DNA of 54,202 nucleotides from Pseudoalteromonas sp. S2755 (GTDB lineage: Bacteria; Pseudomonadota; Gammaproteobacteria; Enterobacterales; Alteromonadaceae): the NCBI RefSeq assembly GCF_005886535.1, contig NZ_PNDS01000131.1:1-54202 (forward strand). The letters run 5' to 3'. Positions 1-7,380 of the stretch are shown here, piece after piece. Below the pieces are notes generated by a model that made no database searches, was not told where the DNA came from, and worked only from the letters and a program-made list of their open reading frames with translations. Within the stretch, counting starts at the first letter, position 1, and each line of letters opens with the position of its first letter. The translations under genes and the position numbers were made by a program.

Positions 1-46
1 AATTATCTAATCAATTTGAAGGGTGAAATAGCATATTAGCTTCGTT

Positions 47-150
47 AAAAATTTCTCATTTAGAACAACTAAATAGCAAAATTTTTGCCTTGCCTATATG
101 GATATAGGTACCTTAGCGGTAGCAGGACGCGAGAGCGGTGCTACTAGAGC
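47..150. repeat. Hairpin-rich intergenic element, possible dispersed repeat
   Basis: Three consecutive inverted repeats are visible. The first is two-tiered: AAAAATTT (47-54) pairs with AAATTTTT (79-86), and inside it ATTTAG (58-63) pairs with CTAAAT (69-74) around a 5-nt loop. The second is CCTATAT (93-99) with ATATAGG (102-108). The third is GTAGCA (119-124) with TGCTAC (139-144). No reading frame covers the region. The modular hairpin layout resembles dispersed intergenic repeats of Alteromonadales and Vibrio, but no second copy is present in this window, so the repeat status is inferred. Confidence 0.4.
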
Positions 151-241
151 TATTTCCCTGCTTCAAGATAGATCATTTACTTAATACAACTGGTATAATA
201 TCCTGATTTCCATTGAGTCTTAAGTGTAATTTAAATCGAGT

Positions 242-258
242 AGGGGCGAGATGCCCCT
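242..258 (+). terminator. GC hairpin, terminator-like
   Basis: AGGGGC (242-247), a 5-nt loop and GCCCCT (253-258) form a 6-bp GC-rich stem followed by TTTTC on the plus strand. It lies four bases beyond the stop of the minus-strand gene that ends at 262, so it may terminate that transcript as well as anything arriving from the left, although the minus-strand side lacks a T run. Confidence 0.5.
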
Positions 259-261
259 TTT

Positions 262-735
262 CTATGCGCTTTCTTTGATTAAATACTCTGGCAGTCGCCA
301 TTTCATGACGATGACTTCGCCTTGCCAAGTTTCGATCGTCAGCCAAACCCTGTCGTCTTTTGATAATGTTTTCTTTGCTAAAGCATGTACGTGTTGACCG
401 TGTTTTGTGCCATGAAGGATCCCGAGCTCATGCTCCACAAGCTGTGCAAGTGGCATCGCGTTGGGGCCGATATTGAGATAGCCTTGGCGCACAGAATCAA
501 CATCGCCTTTATTAAATAGCAATAAGAAGTCTTTGACGTATAAGTTATCGTGGATGTATGGCGGCTTGTCGTCAAAAGGCATTGGCGTGATGCTGTACTT
601 TCCAAGTGTTTGCTCCGCCAATGGAGCGGGAAATTCTGGATGTAATGATTGATAATAAAACCAAGCTGGCAACACCAGCAATAGGGCATTTAACCAATAT
701 TTATTGTGTTGTATAAAGCGTTTGACTGCATTCAT
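262..735 (-). CDS. Small membrane-anchored protein next to PepSY protein, unrecognised
   Basis: This 157-residue protein has an N-terminal hydrophobic segment (about residues 13-27, with LNALLLVLPAWFYY at its core), so it is probably anchored in the inner membrane with a periplasmic body. I do not recognise a family. Its ATG lies 6 nt after the stop of the PepSY-family gene, so the two are almost certainly one operon transcribed leftward. The position, beside a PepSY protein and divergent from a TonB-dependent siderophore receptor, suggests an accessory role in iron uptake; that is inference from context. The reading frame is intact and has no frame competitor of comparable quality. Confidence 0.75.
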   Translation of the reverse strand: MNAVKRFIQHNKYWLNALLLVLPAWFYYQSLHPEFPAPLAEQTLGKYSITPMPFDDKPPYIHDNLYVKDFLLLFNKGDVDSVRQGYLNIGPNAMPLAQLVEHELGILHGTKHGQHVHALAKKTLSKDDRVWLTIETWQGEVIVMKWRLPEYLIKESA

Positions 736-741
736 GGCAAT

Positions 742-1896
742 TTACCCTTGTTGTGCTTTTAGTTGTCTTGCATTGCTCCGTTCTTGACTACGCGCGCGTT
801 TGGTCCGAAGCTGATACATGATAAATCCGGTAACTGACATCCCGGATAAAATACAGCCAAAAATAAACCAGATGACTTTTGTCCAGATCCCTCCAATTGT
901 GCCGTAGTGCAGTGGATCTGTGATGTGCATAACCGTTTGTAAGCCTGTCATTGAATCAGGGTTTGCATGATGAACGACTGTATCATTCCAAGTGTTGTAG
1001 GCAATATTAATGCTGTAATCGTCATAGAGTACGTAGTCGTTTGCGCCACTGATTTTGAGCGTATCGCGGTTATGCTCAGGTAGCATGATGTAACTTGGAC
1101 GAAAGTCGGTGTACTGCTGTTGAATTTCACCGAGCGCTAGGTCAACACTGGTTTCCACTGCATTCGCGTTTATTGTAGAGTTGGGTATATCCGCTGCATT
1201 TAATGTTTCATGATGTTCTAGTTCAACACCTGCATGCCACAGCACCGCTTGCGTTAAATACCACAGTCCGGTGAGGCTCATTACGGTCATAAACCAAAGC
1301 GACCATACTCCACTGAGCTTATGGATGTCAGCTGCAAGGGTACGACCTCCTTGTGATTTACGCAGCTTAAACTGAAAAAACGCTAACCAAAACTTTTTGT
1401 ATACCACCAGGCCTGTGATCAACGCGCCCAGTAGGATCAGTGACATAAACGCCACTAAATAGTAACCAACACTGTAGCCGTTTTGCCATGGAAATAGCAG
1501 CCAGCCATGTAATGAGCGCATAAAGTTAATAAACGTATTGCCGTCATTTATTTCCTGAACAGCCCCTGTGTACTGGTTTACGTATGCAAGCGCATAGGGC
1601 TTGTCGACGTCGGTAAACATCACCACATAGGTCAAATAGGGCTCTCTCACATTAAGCCCCATGACATCTGCACTTGGGTGCTCATCTTTAAACGCGCGTA
1701 ACACTGAGCCCGCTGACATCTCACTTACCTGACTGGGGTTATGTGCCCGAGAATCAGGGTTAGTAAGCCATGTAAGTTCATGGCTGAAAACGGAAATGGT
1801 ACCTGTGATACAAATAAAGCAAAACAGTAGCCATATTGGCAGTGAAAACCAACCATGCAACTGAAACCAAAACTTGTTGCTTATTTTCTTTGCCAT
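742..1896 (-). CDS. PepSY-associated transmembrane protein, putative ferrisiderophore reductase
   Basis: A 384-residue inner-membrane protein of the PepSY_TM (PiuB/FoxB-like) family. The family architecture is visible: a first membrane helix after FWFQLHGWFSLPIW (about 11-35), a periplasmic stretch, a second helix pair around LHGWLLFPW (about 129-165), a helix near residue 200 (KLSGVWSLWFM), and a final helix near 340-360. Histidines next to the helices (LHGW twice, DIHKLSG, DPLHYG) are the kind that bind heme in FoxB-type reductases. Family members reduce iron from imported ferrisiderophores. The ATG is preceded by AGGAAC at good spacing. It is divergent from a siderophore receptor and leads the operon with the small protein at 262-735. 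Confidence 0.85.
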   Translation of the reverse strand: MAKKISNKFWFQLHGWFSLPIWLLFCFICITGTISVFSHELTWLTNPDSRAHNPSQVSEMSAGSVLRAFKDEHPSADVMGLNVREPYLTYVVMFTDVDKPYALAYVNQYTGAVQEINDGNTFINFMRSLHGWLLFPWQNGYSVGYYLVAFMSLILLGALITGLVVYKKFWLAFFQFKLRKSQGGRTLAADIHKLSGVWSLWFMTVMSLTGLWYLTQAVLWHAGVELEHHETLNAADIPNSTINANAVETSVDLALGEIQQQYTDFRPSYIMLPEHNRDTLKISGANDYVLYDDYSINIAYNTWNDTVVHHANPDSMTGLQTVMHITDPLHYGTIGGIWTKVIWFIFGCILSGMSVTGFIMYQLRTKRARSQERSNARQLKAQQG

Positions 1897-2214
1897 TGTG
1901 TGTTCCTAGTTCTTTGAATGACGGCGACAAATTAAAGCTGAGGGAGTATTTGCGCAAAAATGTAAATAAAGTATATCTTTTTAAAAGTGTAAATAGCAAT
2001 TATATTCATTTGAATGTGCGTTAAATGGCATGTTTTATTCGTTTAGCGGTTTACCTTTCTTGTTTCTTTTATAGGAAAGTTGTTTTAAATTAGTTAGTTA
2101 TTTGTTTTGGGGACGTTCCTTAAATCGGGTTAGAAACTGGTTGTAATTTACCTTAATGTTATTGCTAATGGTTATCATCTGCATTATTATCGTTTCGATT
2201 TTTACAATATTAGG
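1897..2214. other. Divergent intergenic regulatory region of the siderophore locus
   Basis: This 318-bp stretch separates the leftward PepSY operon from the rightward TonB receptor. It is strongly AT-rich, has no credible reading frame, and should carry both promoters. One good Fur-box-like sequence lies at 2164-2182. A weaker Fur-like match lies around 1994-2014, closer to the PepSY gene. No other structure stands out. Confidence 0.55.
2164..2182 (+). promoter_or_regulatory. Fur box candidate
   Basis: GCTAATGGTTATCATCTGC matches 13 of 19 positions of the classical Fur box GATAATGATAATCATTATC. It sits about 33-60 bp before the start of the siderophore receptor, where Fur would block transcription. 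Iron repression of such receptors is standard in gammaproteobacteria. The call is by eye only. Confidence 0.6.
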
Positions 2215-4350
2215 ATGAACCCAGTGAACACTCTGCCTCTCAAAACGCTCTCATTTGCTGTTATGGCAGCGCTCGGCACGTCAGCATTACAGGTGCAAGC
2301 AGCACAGCAAGATAATGAAGAAATTGAAAAAATAGTTGTGACGGGAAAATACACCGTCAATGAAGTGATAGACACCGCAACTGGCTTAGGGTTATCTCTT
2401 CTTGAGACGCCGCAATCTGTTAGCGTTATTACCGCTGCACGGATCAAAGAGCAAAAGCTCGATACGTTGACCGACACCGTGTTAAATGCGATTGGGGTGT
2501 CAGCGAAAGAGGTTGATAATGTTCGTAATACGTTGCAGTCACGTGGCTTTGACATTACCAACTATCAAATTGATGGCGTTCCTTTGTCATGGAGTTTAGC
2601 GGGGGATTCAGGCGAAACCATCGCGGATGTTGCGATATACGAGCGCGTGGAGTTTGTGCGTGGTGCAACGGGGTTATTGACCGGCGCGGGCGATCCTTCA
2701 GCTTCAATTAACCTAGTACGCAAACATGCAAATAGCACCGACCTCACAGGTTTTGCTAGTGTCTCTTTGGGGAGCTGGAACAATAAAGAAGTGATGGTGG
2801 ACGTTGCCAATGGATTAACTAACGATGGCAGTGTGCGTGGACGAGTGGTGGCGAAGTATGAAGAAGGTGACTCGTATTTAGCTCTCTTCTCTGACGAAAG
2901 TACCGTGCTTTATGGGGTACTAGAAGCGGATTTAAGCACGCATTCGACAATCCGCGTTGGTGCTAGCTATCAACGTAACGACCCTACCAGTCCAACTTGG
3001 GGGGCATTACCTACTTTCTTTACCGATGGAAGTAAAACAGACTGGGAAGTCGAAAAAACCACGGCTGCAAATTGGACAGAGTGGCAAACTACTGGCACCA
3101 ATGCTTTTGTGAACTTTAGTCACAACTTTGCAAATGGCTGGGAACTGGTTGCCAATTACAACAAGCTGAAATACGAGCAAGATACAGAGCTGCTGTATTT
3201 ATTCGGCACATTGGATAAAACAACAGGTGAGGGCTTAGCTTCTTGGCCTTATAAAAGTACAGGTGAAAGTAACCAAGACAGCTTTGATATCCAGCTTAAA
3301 GGTTTTTATCAACTCGCCGGTCGTGAGCATGATTTCGTAACTGGCGCGCTCTACAGTGAGCAGAGTGCCGATACACTCACTTTCGCTGCGCTCGATAATG
3401 CCTTTTTGCCAGTTGGCAATTTTTACGAGTGGGACGGCAATTTCCCTGAGCCGACGTGGGGCACAGAAACCTCAGTTGCTCAAGATATGGATACCGAGCA
3501 AAAAGGGTTTTACGCCGCAACAAGGCTAAATCTTAGCGATGAACTTAAAGTAATAGCGGGTGGTCGTTTGTCGAGCTGGCAGCGCGAAGGCGAAAGCTAT
3601 GGCGTCATCACTGATTTTGGCGACAATGGTGTATTTATACCTTACGCTGGTGCCTTGTACGACTTGTCGACAACGCAGCGAGTGTATGCAAGTTACACAG
3701 AAATATTCCAGCCGCAAAATGCCCAAGACCGTAATGGTGATTTCCTTGATCCAATCAAAGGAAAATCATACGAAGTAGGACTAAAAAGCACCTATCTAGA
3801 TGACACGCTGCAAACCACATTGGCGATTTTCCAAATCGAACAGGACAACCTAGCTCAAGATGATGTTGGATACATAGTTCCTGGTTCGGTAAATACAGTC
3901 GCGCAATATGCTGCTGAAGGTACAACCAGTAAAGGCTTCGAATTTGAAGTGGTGGGTCAGTTAACTGACGGTTTTGATGTGCATTTGGGTTATTCACAAT
4001 ACAAAGCAGAAGATGCCAACGGCGTTGAAGTGAATACGGATAACCCAAGAAAGCAATTTAAGTTGTATACGACTTACCAATTTGTGAATGCTTTACCTGA
4101 GTTGACGATTGGTGGTGGCGTGAACTGGCAGGATGACACTTATTCAGTAACGGGCAACGATAGGCTAGAGCAAGATGCCTATGCACTGGTTAGCTTGATG
4201 GCAAACTACGCACTGGCAGACAATATGGCGCTACAACTCAACGTAGAAAACCTCTTCGATGAAAAATACTACAGCCAAATTGGCTTCTTTGATCAGTATC
4301 GCTATGGTGCGCCGAGAAATTACAGCTTAAGTTTTAGCTATGATTTTTAG
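2215..4350 (+). CDS. TonB-dependent siderophore receptor
   Basis: A 711-residue outer-membrane receptor of the FhuE/FpvA siderophore class. In order: signal peptide ending near residue 30 (LQVQAAQQ), a TonB box-like IEKIVVTGKY (about 37-46), the plug domain with ETPQSVSVIT, RGFDITNYQIDGVP and YERVEFVRGATGLLTGAGDPSA, and a 22-strand type barrel ending in SFSYDF with a terminal Phe. It imports ferric siderophore using TonB energy. The ATG at 2215 directly abuts TAGG, too close for a ribosome site; a GTG at 2224 has AGGA 8 nt upstream and may be the true start, which would change only three residues. A Fur-box candidate precedes it and a perfect 14-bp hairpin follows. The substrate cannot be told from sequence. 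Confidence 0.93.
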   Translation: MNPVNTLPLKTLSFAVMAALGTSALQVQAAQQDNEEIEKIVVTGKYTVNEVIDTATGLGLSLLETPQSVSVITAARIKEQKLDTLTDTVLNAIGVSAKEVDNVRNTLQSRGFDITNYQIDGVPLSWSLAGDSGETIADVAIYERVEFVRGATGLLTGAGDPSASINLVRKHANSTDLTGFASVSLGSWNNKEVMVDVANGLTNDGSVRGRVVAKYEEGDSYLALFSDESTVLYGVLEADLSTHSTIRVGASYQRNDPTSPTWGALPTFFTDGSKTDWEVEKTTAANWTEWQTTGTNAFVNFSHNFANGWELVANYNKLKYEQDTELLYLFGTLDKTTGEGLASWPYKSTGESNQDSFDIQLKGFYQLAGREHDFVTGALYSEQSADTLTFAALDNAFLPVGNFYEWDGNFPEPTWGTETSVAQDMDTEQKGFYAATRLNLSDELKVIAGGRLSSWQREGESYGVITDFGDNGVFIPYAGALYDLSTTQRVYASYTEIFQPQNAQDRNGDFLDPIKGKSYEVGLKSTYLDDTLQTTLAIFQIEQDNLAQDDVGYIVPGSVNTVAQYAAEGTTSKGFEFEVVGQLTDGFDVHLGYSQYKAEDANGVEVNTDNPRKQFKLYTTYQFVNALPELTIGGGVNWQDDTYSVTGNDRLEQDAYALVSLMANYALADNMALQLNVENLFDEKYYSQIGFFDQYRYGAPRNYSLSFSYDF

Positions 4351-4363
4351 CAGACTGTAAACT

Positions 4364-4395
4364 AACGAAGCGTGGCTAGTGAGCCACGCTTCGTT
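4364..4395 (+). terminator. Perfect 14-bp hairpin after the siderophore receptor
   Basis: AACGAAGCGTGGCT (4364-4377) pairs perfectly with AGCCACGCTTCGTT (4382-4395) around a 4-nt loop, 13 bp after the receptor stop codon. Only a weak T-rich tail follows, but the stem length and position make it a likely transcript end. Confidence 0.65.
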
Positions 4396-4458
4396 CATTG
4401 TCTATTTATTGCAAGAACTGTAGGCTTGGGGGTAGTACAGTCAAAAAGGAATTTTACA

Positions 4459-5040
4459 ATGAATTTATCCCCTGCTTTTTTGGTCGCTGGCTTTATAGTA
4501 AATATGAGTACAGCGTCCGCCACTCCGGACTATCAAAATGTGCTTAACCAGCTACCGCTGCCACCTAATGAACTTACCACTTTACTGCATGACCTAGCGC
4601 TACATAGCCTTGAGCAGCAAGCTATGGCTGAATTAATTAAGGGCTATAACCGATTACACAACAAACGGATAGAATGTGCCAACGTTGCGACTGTGTTGAA
4701 AAGGTCGCAATTGGACTCACTCAAAATGGATGTAGAGTACTACACCACTGTGCTTTTTTATGTTGATGGTTTGAACAAAAATCAGTGTGAATCTGCGGAG
4801 TTTGGCGCTTTTACAAGGACAGTCGCTATCAATTATGTGATGCATAAGAGCCCGAGGGAGCTTAAGCTGGTGAAAGCAATGAACGTGCTATCTTCTGGGC
4901 GTTACGCAAATTTTATTGAGTTTGAGGCTGAGTTCAACGCTTTACCTGAGACCGTTAAAACGGCCGCGCTAAAAGCGGATTTTCTTCGAGATAACTTTAA
5001 TTTGTTTCAAAGCTTGGAGCAAGTTCACGGACACGAGTGA
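4459..5040 (+). CDS. Secreted protein, first of a tandem paralogous pair
   Basis: A 193-residue exported protein with a signal peptide ending at STASATP. The start chosen is ATG 4459, with AAAAGGA eight bases upstream; an upstream ATG at 4372 is in frame but lies inside the preceding terminator hairpin and gives no signal peptide. I recognise no family. It shares with the next gene the pattern IECANV, QCESAEFG, an E-x-E-FN-LPE-V block and a final F-L-x-SLEQ, with two conserved cysteines that could form a disulfide. The stop codon overlaps the next reading frame, so the two are one transcription unit. Lying behind the siderophore receptor's terminator, it may be independent of iron uptake. Confidence 0.8.
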   Translation: MNLSPAFLVAGFIVNMSTASATPDYQNVLNQLPLPPNELTTLLHDLALHSLEQQAMAELIKGYNRLHNKRIECANVATVLKRSQLDSLKMDVEYYTTVLFYVDGLNKNQCESAEFGAFTRTVAINYVMHKSPRELKLVKAMNVLSSGRYANFIEFEAEFNALPETVKTAALKADFLRDNFNLFQSLEQVHGHE

Positions 5041-5054
5041 TAAAAGGAATATTT

Positions 5055-5591
5055 GTGAAACCCTTGCTATTAGTTTTGATATTGTTTGCGTTTGCGCCGC
5101 AAATTAACGCTGAAACAATGTCAGTAGATCTTACGCCGACTATTGAGTATCCAGTTGAACAACTTGAACCTGTTCAAAAGACGCTGCTTAGTGAGCTATT
5201 AAATAGCGTAACACAACTGGGTGATAGAAAAGCTGCATGCGAAAATGTGCGTGTTATTACACCAAAACAATTACACAGTCTTAATATTACCCCGCAGCAG
5301 CGAGGTATCGTTTTATCTTATTTTTATATTCACCAAAAAAGGGAATGTGAAGCCGAAGAGTATGGCGAATTCGCCAGACTTGTTGCCGCGAATTTAGCGG
5401 TGCAAAAGCAGTCAGAAGTCTTAAGGTTCGTCAATGCGCTAAACACGGTAAGCTCCAGCGTTTATTTCGACTATGTTGAAACGGAGCTGGAATTTAACCA
5501 GCTACCAGAAAGTGTTCGCAATAAAACCTACCAAGCCGAGTTTTTACAACATCCGTTTAGTCTTATGCATACGCTAGAACAGTTCGAATGA
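5055..5591 (+). CDS. Secreted protein, second of a tandem paralogous pair
   Basis: A 178-residue exported protein. I chose GTG 5055, which has AAAAGGA six bases upstream and begins a good signal peptide (MKPLLLVLILFAFAPQINA, cleavage after INA). An earlier GTG at 5037 is in frame and overlaps the previous stop codon but lacks a ribosome site. The mature part is a diverged copy of the preceding protein: AACENV, ECEAEEYGEFAR, a VNALNTVSS block, ELEFNQLPESV and HTLEQ align in the same order, including both cysteines. No known family is recognised. Tandem duplication followed by divergence is the simplest explanation, and co-export to the periplasm is likely. Confidence 0.8.
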   Translation: MKPLLLVLILFAFAPQINAETMSVDLTPTIEYPVEQLEPVQKTLLSELLNSVTQLGDRKAACENVRVITPKQLHSLNITPQQRGIVLSYFYIHQKRECEAEEYGEFARLVAANLAVQKQSEVLRFVNALNTVSSSVYFDYVETELEFNQLPESVRNKTYQAEFLQHPFSLMHTLEQFE

Positions 5592-5765
5592 TTCAGCGTG
5601 CTGTTCTTATTTAGTAAAATCTAAGCTGGCATAATACGGTTTAATAATTCGTATGCGGTACGTTTTGCGATATTCACATTGACCGCGAGCGTGCTATTAC
5701 TCCAGTGTTAACCACGTTTATGGTTTGGCAGTAGTGATGTTTGTTTCGGGGCTCGCGTTTGCTGC

Positions 5766-5806
5766 TACTCGCCTGGTATCAAAAACACCACGATACAAGG
5801 CGAGTA
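5766..5806. terminator. Long hairpin between convergent genes
   Basis: TACTCGCCT (5766-5774) with AGGCGAGTA (5798-5806), continued after a single mismatch by GTATC (5776-5780) with GATAC (5792-5796), leaves an 11-nt loop. It lies between the convergent genes ending at 5591 and 5844. There is no clear T run on either strand, so it may end transcription with help or protect RNA 3' ends. Confidence 0.5.
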
Positions 5807-5843
5807 ACTCAAGTTGTCAGTGATTAGGATGTAAAAGTCGCGC

Positions 5844-7289
5844 TTACTTCGCGCGACATACCGCTTGTTTATCTGTAGTTTCGCTGCTGCAGGTTAGAAA
5901 AGCGGTACCACTTTCATCCAAAAACTCCCCGTGCCACGCGCCATCTTTGCCAAGCTTAATGGATAAAAAGCCGAACTTACCTTGCTCATTAACGAGTGCG
6001 TTTTGGCTATCAAGTGCATAACCAAATTCGCTAAAGGCATCGGTATCACTAAGGCTGACGCCGCTATTGCCGACAACGATTTGCGGAGGACGTGCGGTAC
6101 TCGCGGCAAAGGTTGAAGACTGATAAATATGCATATGTCCTGCGAGTGATAAAGTCACGTGTTCAGGCAACTTGCCTTGTCTGGTGTTCTTCAGCGCGGT
6201 TTGCAACATCACATTTAGTGTGTCTTTGGTTGTCGGGTCTTCAACGCCCCAGATGGGTCTGTGGCTCATAATCCACATGGGTTTGGCTTTGAGTAGTTCG
6301 CTTCTGACATTGAGTCGTTGATATTGCTGTTGGTAGACTTTTGTTAGGCCATTGTCTGCACTGGCATCACAGGCATTGGCGCTATCCATGACCCAAACAC
6401 TGAGCGGTTTTAAGTTGATGGTATAGGAGTTTTGCACAATGATATGGGCACTTGCAGATTGTGGCGGTTGATTATAATCCCCCTGTGCAGGACATTGCTG
6501 TTGCTCAATGGCATCAGGAAGGTTGGCTCCCGGGCCAAAAAAGTAAAACCAGCCAATTCCTGCGCGGCTACAAAGTTCATGATTGCCTCGCGCAAAAATC
6601 CATGGTGCGGTTGCTGAAAGATCCGTTGTTGCGGCAAAAAAGTCGGCTTGCCAGTTGCTCCATGTATCTGGTCTTGGGCTATTTAACGCGTTTTGACTGT
6701 AGTAGGTATCGTTAAGACCGCAGCTAGTACCGCCATATCCACCATCGCCTGCGTCATAGGCATAGGTATCACCGGAAATCGCACCACCCGTGCCTCGGTA
6801 GTTGAAATCCCCCATATGGAGCAATAATTGTGGTTGTTGCTTTGCCCCTTGCTCTGCGAGGGTTTTAAACGGCTCGGCAGCAGTGTTGTTTTCGCAAACG
6901 GATGACTTACAGCCAGTGTCGCCAAAAACCGCAATTTTATTTGGATCGAATGTCACGGGCGCTAACGAGAACTGGCTGCCATTGACGGTATAAGCCGTGT
7001 TTGGGGAGATTTTTGCCTCGCATACAGTGATTGGAAAATGTGTTTGGTTCGGACGCATTCCTCGCAACTGCATCGGCATGGATTTTTTACCAAAGAGCAA
7101 GCTTGGGCATTGATTGGCGTCGCTTAGCACGCCGTCAACAACGACGCGCGCGTAGATATTTGGGGCTTCAGTAGTGGAAGGCGCAAACATTGAGTAAGCG
7201 CCTAATACTTTGGTATTCGCTTGTTGGACTGCAAACGTGCTGCTACAAGCAATTAAATTGAGCGTCGCAATGGCGATGATGATGCGCAT
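5844..7289 (-). CDS. Lipoprotein metallophosphoesterase (calcineurin-like)
   Basis: A 481-residue calcineurin-like phosphoesterase. The lipobox LIAC (residues 12-15) marks it as a lipoprotein. The dinuclear metal-site motifs appear in order: GDTG (123-126), GDFNYRG (160-166), GNHE (235-238), SHRP (about 343) and GHMH (about 384). Such enzymes hydrolyse phosphate mono- or diesters; the substrate is not determined. A roughly 100-residue N-terminal region precedes the catalytic domain, as in purple-acid-phosphatase-like proteins. It is the last of three leftward genes for exported proteins, 91 bp after its neighbour. It may share the transcript or have its own promoter. AAGGAATGAAGTC provides the ribosome site before ATG. 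Confidence 0.88.
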   Translation of the reverse strand: MRIIIAIATLNLIACSSTFAVQQANTKVLGAYSMFAPSTTEAPNIYARVVVDGVLSDANQCPSLLFGKKSMPMQLRGMRPNQTHFPITVCEAKISPNTAYTVNGSQFSLAPVTFDPNKIAVFGDTGCKSSVCENNTAAEPFKTLAEQGAKQQPQLLLHMGDFNYRGTGGAISGDTYAYDAGDGGYGGTSCGLNDTYYSQNALNSPRPDTWSNWQADFFAATTDLSATAPWIFARGNHELCSRAGIGWFYFFGPGANLPDAIEQQQCPAQGDYNQPPQSASAHIIVQNSYTINLKPLSVWVMDSANACDASADNGLTKVYQQQYQRLNVRSELLKAKPMWIMSHRPIWGVEDPTTKDTLNVMLQTALKNTRQGKLPEHVTLSLAGHMHIYQSSTFAASTARPPQIVVGNSGVSLSDTDAFSEFGYALDSQNALVNEQGKFGFLSIKLGKDGAWHGEFLDESGTAFLTCSSETTDKQAVCRAK

Positions 7290-7380
7290 GACTTCATTCC
7301 TTTTTGAACAGTTGAATGAAGTTTAATGCATTGTTAACAATTTGCGAGTCTCGAATACGAATATCCTTATTCTTAGCTGA

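Noticed and set aside
1994..2014. Second Fur box near the PepSY gene
   Set aside because: At best 11 of 19 matches in an AT-rich region, which is expected by chance.
5640..5820. Possible remnant of a small membrane-protein gene
   Set aside because: Short hydrophobic stretches appear in two frames, but with stops in each and no recognisable homology; better explained as intergenic DNA with a hairpin.
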